Of a stretch of DNA of 64,000 nucleotides, positions 7,746-16,141 are shown one piece after another; the first letter of the stretch is position 1, and each line of letters opens with the position of its first letter. The DNA lies in the NCBI RefSeq assembly GCF_009792235.1, contig NZ_CP046973.1, forward strand, positions 186,001 to 250,000. The letters are read 5' to 3'. The notes under the pieces were generated by a model that searched no databases, had not been told where the DNA came from, and saw only the letters and a program-made list of their open reading frames with translations. The DNA comes from Microcystis aeruginosa FD4. GTDB taxonomy: Bacteria; Cyanobacteriota; Cyanobacteriia; Cyanobacteriales; Microcystaceae. Made by a program: the position numbers and the translations under genes.

Positions 7746-9738
7746 GATTTAATAACTTATCTCGCAATTGCTTAATCCGATCACGATATTTAGCCGCTGC
7801 CTCGAATTCTAAATTTTTCGCCGCTTCTTTCATTTGCGCTTCTAGTTGTTGAATTAATTCGGGAATTTGTTCTAAAGAAAGTTCTTCTATATTCTCACAA
7901 ACCTGCTCTAATTGTTGGGAATTTAGACGACGGGAAATATCCAGAAAAGCCAAAATTGAATTACTCGACCTTTTAACAATCGGTTGCGGAATAATCCCAT
8001 GTTTCTGATTATACTCCTCTTGAATAGCTCGCCGTCTCTTGGTTTCTTCGATCGCATTAATCATACTATCGGTGAGATTATCTCCGTAGAGAATTGCCTG
8101 ACCGCGAATATGACGAGCAGCCCGGCCGATAGTTTGAATTAAAGAGCGGGTAGCCCTTAAAAATCCTTCCTTATCTGCGTCTAAAATTGCCACTAAAGAC
8201 ACTTCCGGCAGGTCTAACCCTTCGCGAAGCAAATTCACCCCGATCAGCACGTCAAAGACCCCTTCTCGCAGGTCTTGAATAATTTCAATCCGTTGAATTG
8301 ATTGAATTTCCGAATGTAGATATCTAACTTTAATTCCCCTTTCTTGCAAGTATTCGGTTAAATCTTCGGCCATGCGTTTAGTTAAAGTGGTAATCAAAAC
8401 CCGTTCATTTAACCGCACTCGCTCCTTAATTTCCCCTAATAAATCATCCACTTGTCCCTCGGTTGGCCGCACAAAAATCTCCGGGTCTAAAACTCCTGTC
8501 GGTCGGATAATTTGTTCGACAATGCGATTTTCTGACTGTTCTAATTCCCAATCTCCCGGAGTGGCCGAAACAAAAATACATTGATTAACTTTCTGCCAAA
8601 ATTCTTCCGACTTCAAAGGACGATTATCCGCAGCACTGGGCAAACGAAACCCGTGTTCGATCAAAACTTTTTTTCGTGATTGATCGCCATTATACATTCC
8701 GCGAATCTGCGGCACACTGACATGGGATTCATCCACAACTAATAACCAATCTTGGGGAAAATAATCCACCAAACATTCCGGCGGTTCCCCCGCTAATCTA
8801 CCCGCTAAATGCCGCGAATAATTTTCCACGCCATTACAATAACCCACTTCCTGCAACATTTCTAAATCATAACGAGTCCGCTGATCCAAACGTTGCGCTT
8901 CCAGTAATTTGCCCGCTTTTTCTAACTCCAATAAACGGTTATCTAGCTCCGTTTTAATATCCCGACAGGCCACCTCTAAACGCTCCTCCGGGGTAACAAA
9001 GTGACGGGCCGGATAAATACTAATTCGCTCTAATTTTTGCAAAACTTCCCCCGTCAGGGGATCGAGATAACGAATACTTTCAATCTCATCGCCAAAAAAA
9101 TCAATTTTAATAACCCGATCCTCGTAAGCGGGAACAATTTCCAAAATATCGCCCTTCAGACGAAAACGACCGCGAGTTAACTCCAAATCATTGCGATTGT
9201 ACTGCACTGACACCAAAGCGCGTAATAATTGCCTTTGGTCGAACTCTTGACCAACTGTTAAGGAAATCGCCGCTTTCAGGTATTCCGCGGGCATTCCCAA
9301 ACCATAAATACAACTAATGGAAGCGACGACGATCACATCCCTGCGTTCAAACAGCGAGCGCGTGGCCGAATGGCGCAGCATATCGATCTCATCATTAATC
9401 GAAGAACTCTTTTCGATGTAGGTATCGCTGACGGGAATGTAAGCCTCCGGTTGATAGTAGTCGTAATAGCTGATAAAGTATTCCACGGCGTTATTGGGGA
9501 AAAATTGCCGCAATTCGTTGCATAATTGGGCGGCCAGGGTCTTATTATGGGCAAGGACAAGGGTAGGCCTGCCAATTTTCTCGATCACAGCGGCAATGGT
9601 GAAGGTTTTGCCGGTGCCGGTTGCCCCCAAGAGGGTTTGGAAACGATGCTGGTTTTGCAGGGAATCTACTAATTTATCGATCGCTGCCGGTTGATCCCCG
9701 GTGGGTTGAAAGGGGGCTTGTAGTTGAAAAGCGGTCAT
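7735..9738 (-). CDS. uvrB: UvrABC excinuclease subunit B
   Basis: A 667-residue helicase-like subunit of nucleotide excision repair; it is loaded by UvrA onto damaged DNA and recruits UvrC. Walker A is GATGTGKT (38-45); the damage-probing beta-hairpin region reads YDYYQPEAYIPVSDTYIEK, and the helicase motif II is VVDESH. The C-terminal UVR domain (EAQMKEAAKNLEFEAAAKYR) is present. Length equals that of bacterial homologues. The ATG at 9738 is followed directly by the family N-terminus. Its 3' end overlaps the DUF4351 gene by 11 bases. Confidence 0.97.
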   Translation of the reverse strand: MTAFQLQAPFQPTGDQPAAIDKLVDSLQNQHRFQTLLGATGTGKTFTIAAVIEKIGRPTLVLAHNKTLAAQLCNELRQFFPNNAVEYFISYYDYYQPEAYIPVSDTYIEKSSSINDEIDMLRHSATRSLFERRDVIVVASISCIYGLGMPAEYLKAAISLTVGQEFDQRQLLRALVSVQYNRNDLELTRGRFRLKGDILEIVPAYEDRVIKIDFFGDEIESIRYLDPLTGEVLQKLERISIYPARHFVTPEERLEVACRDIKTELDNRLLELEKAGKLLEAQRLDQRTRYDLEMLQEVGYCNGVENYSRHLAGRLAGEPPECLVDYFPQDWLLVVDESHVSVPQIRGMYNGDQSRKKVLIEHGFRLPSAADNRPLKSEEFWQKVNQCIFVSATPGDWELEQSENRIVEQIIRPTGVLDPEIFVRPTEGQVDDLLGEIKERVRLNERVLITTLTKRMAEDLTEYLQERGIKVRYLHSEIQSIQRIEIIQDLREGVFDVLIGVNLLREGLDLPEVSLVAILDADKEGFLRATRSLIQTIGRAARHIRGQAILYGDNLTDSMINAIEETKRRRAIQEEYNQKHGIIPQPIVKRSSNSILAFLDISRRLNSQQLEQVCENIEELSLEQIPELIQQLEAQMKEAAKNLEFEAAAKYRDRIKQLRDKLLNHVR

Positions 9739-9929
9739 TAGCGGCTAGGTGTAGAGAACAGGCAAAATAAATTATCAATCAAATTACCAACACTGATAGG
9801 GTTTTGGGAAAGAAAGATGTATCTTAATATTAGAGAGGATTTTAAAAAAAGATTAAAAGTCTTCGAGAATACCCTAAACTTAAATCTTATCGTTTCCCCG
9901 AAGCTATTAACGGAAAGGAGTATCAGGTT

Positions 9930-10421
9930 ATGACGGTGGAAAATCTAGAAACAAATGGGACTCAAACCCCAGCAACCACAGAAGAAAAAACCAGCAGCTC
10001 ACGCGGTAAAGCTACTACAGCTAAAACCGCCAAGGATAAAGAAGTGGTCGCCCTTTCGGTGAAAAACAGTCCCGAATCAGCTTCCAAAGCCTTAAAATTC
10101 TATCAACCTGAACATCGCTTGCCCGAAAATCGCCCTGTTGGTAGTAGCCATCTTCACTTCACGGAAGATGAAATGTTACCCGGTGGTCGTCCTGTGGAAG
10201 TTAGCCATCTGAAAGTGGTTAGTACCTACTCTTCCGTCGGTGGATTGCGTCCTGTCGGCTCTAGTGGTATGGAAATCAGTAGCACTCTAGCGATCTCTGG
10301 CAATCGTCCGATCGCTCTGAGTCATCTGCACATTAGCGAAACTTATACAGTCATGGGTAATCGTCCCGTTGCTTCCAATGAAATCGATGATCCCGAAACT
10401 CTAATGGGATTTTTGGATTAA
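9930..10421 (+). CDS. Unknown protein with about 20-residue repeats
   Basis: A 163-residue protein that I do not recognise. Residues 1-50 are Thr/Lys/Ala-rich and probably disordered. From about residue 67 there are five units of 18-20 residues, each starting near (N)RPV and containing a SHLH or SGME-like core: RPVGSSHLHFTEDEMLPGG, RPVEVSHLKVVSTYSSVGG, RPVGSSGMEISSTLAISGN, RPIALSHLHISETYTVMGN and RPVASNEI. A good Shine-Dalgarno (GGAAAGGAG, 9912-9920) precedes the ATG at 9930. It is divergent from uvrB. No signal peptide or helix is seen. A structural or scaffold role would be a guess. Confidence 0.75.
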   Translation: MTVENLETNGTQTPATTEEKTSSSRGKATTAKTAKDKEVVALSVKNSPESASKALKFYQPEHRLPENRPVGSSHLHFTEDEMLPGGRPVEVSHLKVVSTYSSVGGLRPVGSSGMEISSTLAISGNRPIALSHLHISETYTVMGNRPVASNEIDDPETLMGFLD

Positions 10422-10445
10422 TTGTTTTGTTGATCAAGATAGATG

Positions 10446-10480
10446 TTTTCCCTGTCCCAGACGGGGAATTTATTTTTTTT
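10446..10480. terminator. Probable bidirectional terminator
   Basis: TTCCCTGTCC then a short loop and GACGGGGAA form a hairpin, followed by TTTATTTTTTTT. It lies between convergent genes and is a credible terminator for the plus-strand repeat-protein gene and possibly for the minus-strand gene. Confidence 0.6.
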
Positions 10481-10488
10481 CCCTTTAC

Positions 10489-12195
10489 TTAATCACGATA
10501 TTGAGCAATTAGTTGGTATTTTCCCGGTTTTAATTGCAGAGTAAATAAGCCATCCTGAGAGATTCCCTGACTGCTAATCATTCCCTTGGGATTAGTTTCA
10601 AAGTGCCAGCGACCAAAATAAGTAATTCCCAGATCAACCTGAGTATCTGAGACGATTTGGCAATCCCAAATACGATTATATGAAGAAGCTTTGACCATAG
10701 CTAATTGACCGTCACCATTGCGAACATAATGGTCTTGATAACCTTGAGCAGGAGAAACGGTATTACCTTGAAATTTCCAGAAAGGCGTTTTCTCACTCAG
10801 GGCAGCCGGAAGATAATCTACTACATCTGGAACAATTAAGAGACCAGCCGCTAGATTAAATCCTTTACCTCCGACTTTAATTGGTTCTACTGGTAAAAAA
10901 TTAGCCGTTGCTGTTCTTTGGGATTGATAAGATGGCTGTTTAATCCTGGCGGTAATCAAGTTGTTGAGTTGTTCTTTGGCCAGGGAATCTTGGTAAAGAG
11001 GAGTTAGGACACTTGATAATAAAAGGTAATGGGGAATAGACAAACTAGCAATGACTAACAGGCTGACTAAAAGGCGTTTTTTGAATTGGTTAAATTTCAC
11101 AGAAATAGAAAGAATTGCCAAAGTAGAAACTAGACCCGATGCCACGGCAAGGAACCGAAAGGGAAACTGGATTTTTTGCAGGGGAAAAATGATTTTGTAA
11201 AATGGTAAAGAAATAGGTGAAATCATTAATAAACTCAGTCCCGATAAAACGATTAGAGAAAACAGATTAAATTTTTCTAATTTGTTTCTTCTCCGCCAAA
11301 CTGCTCGAATACTTAAGAGATAGATAATTAGATAGATGCTGAAAATGAGACTAATTATAAAAGTCTGTCGATTTTGATAAAAGTTATTACCAAAAGCAAC
11401 CCAATCACCCAGAGAAGTTCCTAGCGGTTGACGAATTTCTTTTAAATTAAAAACCGCAGGAACTAAGTAAGGAAAAGAAAAAATTATGCCGATGTTAAAG
11501 AATAGAATCCGCCAGCAAAAATCTCGAAAATTTCTATTTTTTAACAGGATAATTACCGAATAAATACCAAACAGAAAAAATATAATAATCAGACTAGGCA
11601 GATGAGCTAATGCTATCAAAGAAGTTGTAATTGTTAATGCTAAACCATTAGCCAAAGTAATCCTAGTAGAAACTTTTAGAAGTGCGGTCACAAAAAAAGG
11701 CATTAAAGCAATAGCCAAGCACTCTGCTAATGCTCCGCGCCAAAATAAACAGTAAAATAGGTAAGGATTAATTGCTAAAATAATAATTAGTTGATAGTAA
11801 CCTATGCTCCTTCTTTTGAATAAATACATTGCTAGGGTTGAGGCACTAATTATATTGATCAGCAAAATAGTTAGCACCGTAAATCTTAGAGCAACAACTG
11901 GATAAAATCCGAGCAAATGATAGGGAAAAGCTACATATCTTAAAAGAGGAGGATAGAATAAAAATGCAGCATTTCCGAAGCCTCCATAGCCTTGAGCATA
12001 CCATTTTGGGAATAAATCTCCAGACTTAACTTGCTCTGCCCAAAAACTATTCCAAAATAAATGAACAAGACCATCATTTGTTCTTTCTGGAGCAAATAAG
12101 AAAGCGAACCAAGTGCTACCTATAATCAAAAACACCAGAAGAGCGAAACTAAGTTGTTTTCTATGTAATCGAGCAAGACTAACAAGTGTATTCAT
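10489..12195 (-). CDS. Multi-spanning membrane protein, PTPS-related/GT-C-like
   Basis: A 568-residue membrane protein with about ten hydrophobic helices, then a soluble C-terminal region (about 430-568). The first extracellular loop carries NDGLVHLFWNSFWAEQVKSG and WYAQGYGGFGNAAFLFYPP, the pattern of the family once named 6-pyruvoyl-tetrahydropterin-synthase-related membrane proteins; these resemble GT-C glycosyltransferases. A role in transferring sugars from lipid carriers is possible but not shown. The ATG at 12195 is used. The gene is followed upstream (at higher coordinates) by a glycosyltransferase remnant on the same strand. Confidence 0.75.
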   Translation of the reverse strand: MNTLVSLARLHRKQLSFALLVFLIIGSTWFAFLFAPERTNDGLVHLFWNSFWAEQVKSGDLFPKWYAQGYGGFGNAAFLFYPPLLRYVAFPYHLLGFYPVVALRFTVLTILLINIISASTLAMYLFKRRSIGYYQLIIILAINPYLFYCLFWRGALAECLAIALMPFFVTALLKVSTRITLANGLALTITTSLIALAHLPSLIIIFFLFGIYSVIILLKNRNFRDFCWRILFFNIGIIFSFPYLVPAVFNLKEIRQPLGTSLGDWVAFGNNFYQNRQTFIISLIFSIYLIIYLLSIRAVWRRRNKLEKFNLFSLIVLSGLSLLMISPISLPFYKIIFPLQKIQFPFRFLAVASGLVSTLAILSISVKFNQFKKRLLVSLLVIASLSIPHYLLLSSVLTPLYQDSLAKEQLNNLITARIKQPSYQSQRTATANFLPVEPIKVGGKGFNLAAGLLIVPDVVDYLPAALSEKTPFWKFQGNTVSPAQGYQDHYVRNGDGQLAMVKASSYNRIWDCQIVSDTQVDLGITYFGRWHFETNPKGMISSQGISQDGLFTLQLKPGKYQLIAQYRD

Positions 12196-12300
12196 GATCA
12201 GGTAAGCGGAAGATTTTAATCTTTTTCTCGTTATCTAATCCTAGATTGTAGCAATATCAAGCTACAGAATTAAATAATTATTATCTATCAAATAGATATA

Positions 12301-12816
12301 TTACCTATTTATTCTAGGAAAGTTCTTAGGATAAATTTTAGCATAAACTAGACTAGCTTTTTCAGCTAATACTTGAATTTCATAGTCAGAAGATAAATTA
12401 TTAAAATCTTTTTTACTCATAATAATTTCAGGATTTTTATCAGTATTGACAGCAGTTTTAAGTTGTTCGGCACTCCTCACCCACCAAATCGGTCTGTTAC
12501 TATAAAATAAGGCACTGGGATGATTAAGATCAGCAGATAACTTAGCAATTATTAAGGGATTTTTCTTATTATTACTAAAATCCCCTTGCCCTGCCACTTG
12601 TGCTAAAGCAGCTAGGGGAGTTACTCTTGCGGTATAAAGTCCTCGAACTTCTCTGATTCCAGAAAAGACAAAAACTGCAAATAGTAAAATAGTCGCCGAT
12701 TTAGGAGTAAGCCTTTTCAGTAAAATGAGAACAAGTAGAGTGGCAGCAATCACAAAACAGAAAACTGCTACTATCTGTTTAACTGAAGCAGCAATTCTCA
12801 TTTTAAAAAGTAACAA
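12301..12816 (-). pseudogene. C-terminal fragment of a GT39/ArnT-like glycosyltransferase
   Basis: An open frame of 171 codons, starting with a TTG or the ATG five codons in. It has two hydrophobic helices and then PSALFYSNRPIWWV, which matches the C-terminal soluble segment of family-39 glycosyltransferases (usually 450-600 residues). The N-terminal catalytic membrane domain is missing, and an insertion sequence begins 130 bases upstream at 12949, so it is best read as a truncated gene. It would have been on the same strand and probably in the same cluster as the PTPS-related membrane gene. Confidence 0.65.
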
Positions 12817-12948
12817 GTGATACAGACAGAAACAAAGCTTTAAGCAAGCTACAAAATGCGCTCCCGCGAGTGCGACTGCATCGCAGAGAAGTGAGTATAT
12901 CGAGTATTTATACTCAAAATATTTGAAAGATGGGAGAAATCTAGAACA

Positions 12949-14593
12949 AAAGTTCTCTACATCAGAAAGAGAACCAAATAAAAATTGATGATTGTTGTCT
13001 GTTGAGGTAAAATTATTAAGTTGGAAATATTAATTAATCAAACTGTTCTGCGATGACGAAAAAGGCTGTGACTTTAGAAATTCCTGAATTAATACAATTT
13101 TTAGTTCAAGAATTCCATGACTTACCCGATGACAGAAAACCAGGAAACAATACCAAATATCAGGTAGAAGATGCAGTTAAGGCGGCTTTTTCGGTTTTTT
13201 TTACTCAGTCACCTTCTTTTTTAGAGCATCAACGTTTGATGAAAAGTAGTAAGGGAAAAGATAATGCTTCAAGTTTATTTGGGATCAAAAAAATACCTTG
13301 TGATCATCAAATCAGAAACCTGTTAGCTCCTATCCCAGCTGCCACAATATTTGGCTCTTTTCAACAAGTCTATCAATGGTTAAAAAAACCGGGAGTTATT
13401 AAAAAATTTTTCTACTTAGATGAGGAAATTTTAATAGCTTTAGATGGTACGGAATATTTTTCTTCAAAGAAAATTAGTTGTCCCCATTGTAATTGCCGCA
13501 ATCATCGTAATGGAACGACAACTTATTTTCATGGTTGCGTCACGCCAATTGTGGTTTCTCCTGAGCAAAAACAAGTGATTAATTTAGAACCAGAATTTAT
13601 TAAAAAACAAGATGGGCAGCAAAAACAAGATTGTGAAAATGCGGCTGTTAAAAGATGGTTAGATAAGAATCATCAAAAGAAGTATGGTTATCCTGTAACC
13701 CTGTTAGGAGATGACTTATACTCTCGCCAACCTATCTGTGATTTAGCTCTAAAACAAGGTTATAATTTTATTTTTGTTTGTCTTGAAACTTCTCATAAAA
13801 CCTTATATGAATGGCTAGAATTTTTAGAAAAAAGTGGAGAAGTTAAAACCGTAGAAAAGAAACAATGGGATGGACGAAAGAATCTCATTTATCGTTATCG
13901 TTATGTTTCTAGAGTTCCTCTGAGAGAGGTCGAGTCAAGTCTCGAAGTTAATTGGTGTGAAGTCACGGTCATTAATGAAAAAACACAGAAAATTATCTAT
14001 CAAAATAATTGGATTACCAATCATCAAATTACTGAAAATAATGTTGAAAAAATTGTCAAAGCTGGACGCAGCAGATGGAAAGTTGAGAATGAAGGAAATA
14101 ACGTTCTTAAAAATCACGGTTATAATTTAGAACATAATTTTGGTCATGGTCAAAGTCATTTATGCGAGTTCTTGTTGTCTTTAAATTTACTAGCTTTTTT
14201 ATTTCATACCGTTTTAGATTTAGTTAATCATACTTATCAAAAGATTCGTGAGTTATTAGTTACTCGCCCCAGTTTTTTTAATGATATTCGTACTTTATTA
14301 AAATATTTTTGGTTTAAGAATTGGTCAGAGTTTTTCTTGTTTATTCTTACCGAATATGTCCCGCTCAAAAAAATAAATTCTAGTTAAAAATGTCAATTTT
14401 TCGAGAGAAGGAAAGATTATTTTATTCATTGAAAAAACCACAAATTAGGTCAGAATTTCAGCTAAATTTATGAGTTGAGATAAGTTTTTTATGGGCAGAT
14501 ATTTTAAAACTGTCTCTTGAAGCTAATTATGATGATTATCTTGAAAAAAAATGATAATTAGACAGAAGTTCTCTTGTTCACATAGAGAACTTT
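12949..14593. mobile_element. DDE-transposase insertion sequence (ISNCY/IS4-like)
   Basis: The element of about 1,645 bases carries one transposase gene. Its ends read AAAGTTCTCTA inward from both sides (12949-12959 and, inverted, 14583-14593), followed by a second AGAGAAC box on each side. No clear target duplication is seen. Further out, a 16-bp perfect inverted repeat (CAGCAATTCTCATTTT at 12789-12804, inverted at 14610-14625) also surrounds it. Confidence 0.7.
13053..14387 (+). CDS. DDE transposase, full length
   Basis: A 444-residue transposase. The catalytic acids appear to be D in IALDGTEYFS (about residue 133), D in VTLLGDDLYSRQPIC (about 223) and E in RWKVENEGNN (about 347). A small zinc-like cluster CPHCNCRNHRNGTTTYFHGC lies just after the first acid. 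The C-terminus is helical. The frame is intact, so the element may be active. It belongs to a group of unclassified or IS4-like DDE elements; the precise family needs a database comparison. Confidence 0.85.
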   Translation: MTKKAVTLEIPELIQFLVQEFHDLPDDRKPGNNTKYQVEDAVKAAFSVFFTQSPSFLEHQRLMKSSKGKDNASSLFGIKKIPCDHQIRNLLAPIPAATIFGSFQQVYQWLKKPGVIKKFFYLDEEILIALDGTEYFSSKKISCPHCNCRNHRNGTTTYFHGCVTPIVVSPEQKQVINLEPEFIKKQDGQQKQDCENAAVKRWLDKNHQKKYGYPVTLLGDDLYSRQPICDLALKQGYNFIFVCLETSHKTLYEWLEFLEKSGEVKTVEKKQWDGRKNLIYRYRYVSRVPLREVESSLEVNWCEVTVINEKTQKIIYQNNWITNHQITENNVEKIVKAGRSRWKVENEGNNVLKNHGYNLEHNFGHGQSHLCEFLLSLNLLAFLFHTVLDLVNHTYQKIRELLVTRPSFFNDIRTLLKYFWFKNWSEFFLFILTEYVPLKKINSS

Positions 14594-14686
14594 ATCTTCT
14601 TTTGTTTTCAAAATGAGAATTGCTGTAACTGAAGGACTGATAATACCAACAATTTTGAGAGGCGTTAAAGGGAAAATAACTAAAGC

Positions 14687-16108
14687 GGCTCTTCGTTACT
14701 CTTTATGCTAAATCAACATACAAGATGCCAAGATAACATACTTCTAACCCAAAAATTCCGAAAGTTTCTAAAGCCATAGGCTCTCCGTTTTATTAGTTTA
14801 AGTTTATTGTTGATTCCCTCGACCACCCCATTCGTTGTCCTTTGCTCGAAATAACTAATGATTTCTCCAAACCAGTTTCGGATTGTTTGACAACTCTTGG
14901 TAAAAACACTGGAGGATTTTGCCAACCATTCTGAGATAGATAGCATTCCCTCTGTCGGATTCTCTGAGGTTTCATAAATCTTTCTAAATTCTTCCTTTAA
15001 TTCCTGCATCTTTTTCAAACTTGGTCAATTTTCTTTGATAGCTTCTAGTTTGATTTTTTGGGGTTCCGTTAAATTTTCTTCATTTTTTAACCGACTATAT
15101 TTACTTCGCTTTAAAACTTCTAGTTTTGCTTCTTTTTCCCCTTTCTGTTTTTTATTTTTCTGCGCTTCTACCGCTCTTTTTTCTGCTCTTCTCTGTTCGT
15201 CTAACTCTTGATTAATTTGTTTCATTACATGGAATCTATCGGCGACTACCTCGGCCGATGGTATCAATTCTTTCACCAAATTTTTATAGGGCAACCAAAG
15301 GTCTATGCTGACTTCTTCAATTTGCTCTAACACCTCTTTTCCCCATCCCGTAAGCGTTTCCCTCAATTCTTCTTGTGTTCGCTTCTTTAGAATAGCTATT
15401 AGTTTTCCCGTATCTAAATTTACTAAAACCGCACAATATTTTTTTTGTCCTTTGACTAGAGCGATTTCGTCAATTCCTAGTCTTTTTAATTTCGATAGGT
15501 CTGTCTCTGTAATTTCTTCAGCTATGTCCTCTATCATTCTTTGAATCTCTTCTTCTGTTACGTCATTTATTCGGCTAACATTTAAAATATCTCCTTCTTT
15601 TAATTGTTCGAGTATATTCTCGGCTAGTCTTTTCGTATAGGTTCGTTTCTTGGCGACAAAATCTAACTCTTCGCTAAAGGGTTTTCGACAATTATCGCAC
15701 TTAAATTGACGACGATTAACTTGTAGGTACACTGGTTGTCCTGAGATTGGTAAATCTTTGACTAAATGTCGATGATTTTGGTGTAGTTTATCGCTCTCTA
15801 ACCCACAATGAGGACAGGTTGCTTTTTGCTTTTTCGATTCGATTCGGCAAACTATACCGATATTTTCTAGGTGTCGATAGCCTTGAATACAGGTTCCTTG
15901 TAGGTTCAAAAATTTGTCAAGTATCATAAGTAAAATAATCTCGTTTTTGGCTATTATATCAAATCTTAACTCGATTGTCTATCTTTTGGTATTAATCTAT
16001 TTGTGCCGTAAGTGTCTCCCTGTATGAATTTCAGCCACTTTTAGGCGTAGGCACTCTCATCGAATTTTATTTTAAGTTAATTATTTGCATAACAATTACC
16101 GAAGAGCC
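14687..16108. mobile_element. ISL3-family insertion sequence
   Basis: The ends read GGCTCTTCG inward from both sides (14687 rightward and 16108 leftward), continuing T-TA with TTATGC at the same distance, typical of ISL3. Length is 1,422 bases. The transposase inside is interrupted by one stop codon. Flanks (ACTAAAGC and ACAAAGTT) are similar but not an exact 8-bp duplication. Confidence 0.8.
14713..15927 (-). pseudogene. ISL3 transposase with one in-frame TGA
   Basis: The frame runs from the ATG at 15927 to 14713 and would encode about 404 residues. The N-terminal zinc finger CPHCGLESDKLH with CDNC further on, and the DDE region beginning GIDEIALVKGQKKY, are clear. A TGA at 15025-15027 (after EAIKEN, before PSLKKMQELK) splits it into 300 and about 103 residues in the same frame. 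A one-base change of a Trp or Cys codon explains it. The catalytic glutamate region (FEQRTTNGVVEGINNKLK) lies after the stop, so the transposase is probably dead unless the stop is read through. Confidence 0.85.
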
Positions 16109-16141
16109 ACAAAGTTCCGTAATCATCTGTGCTACGCTGCT

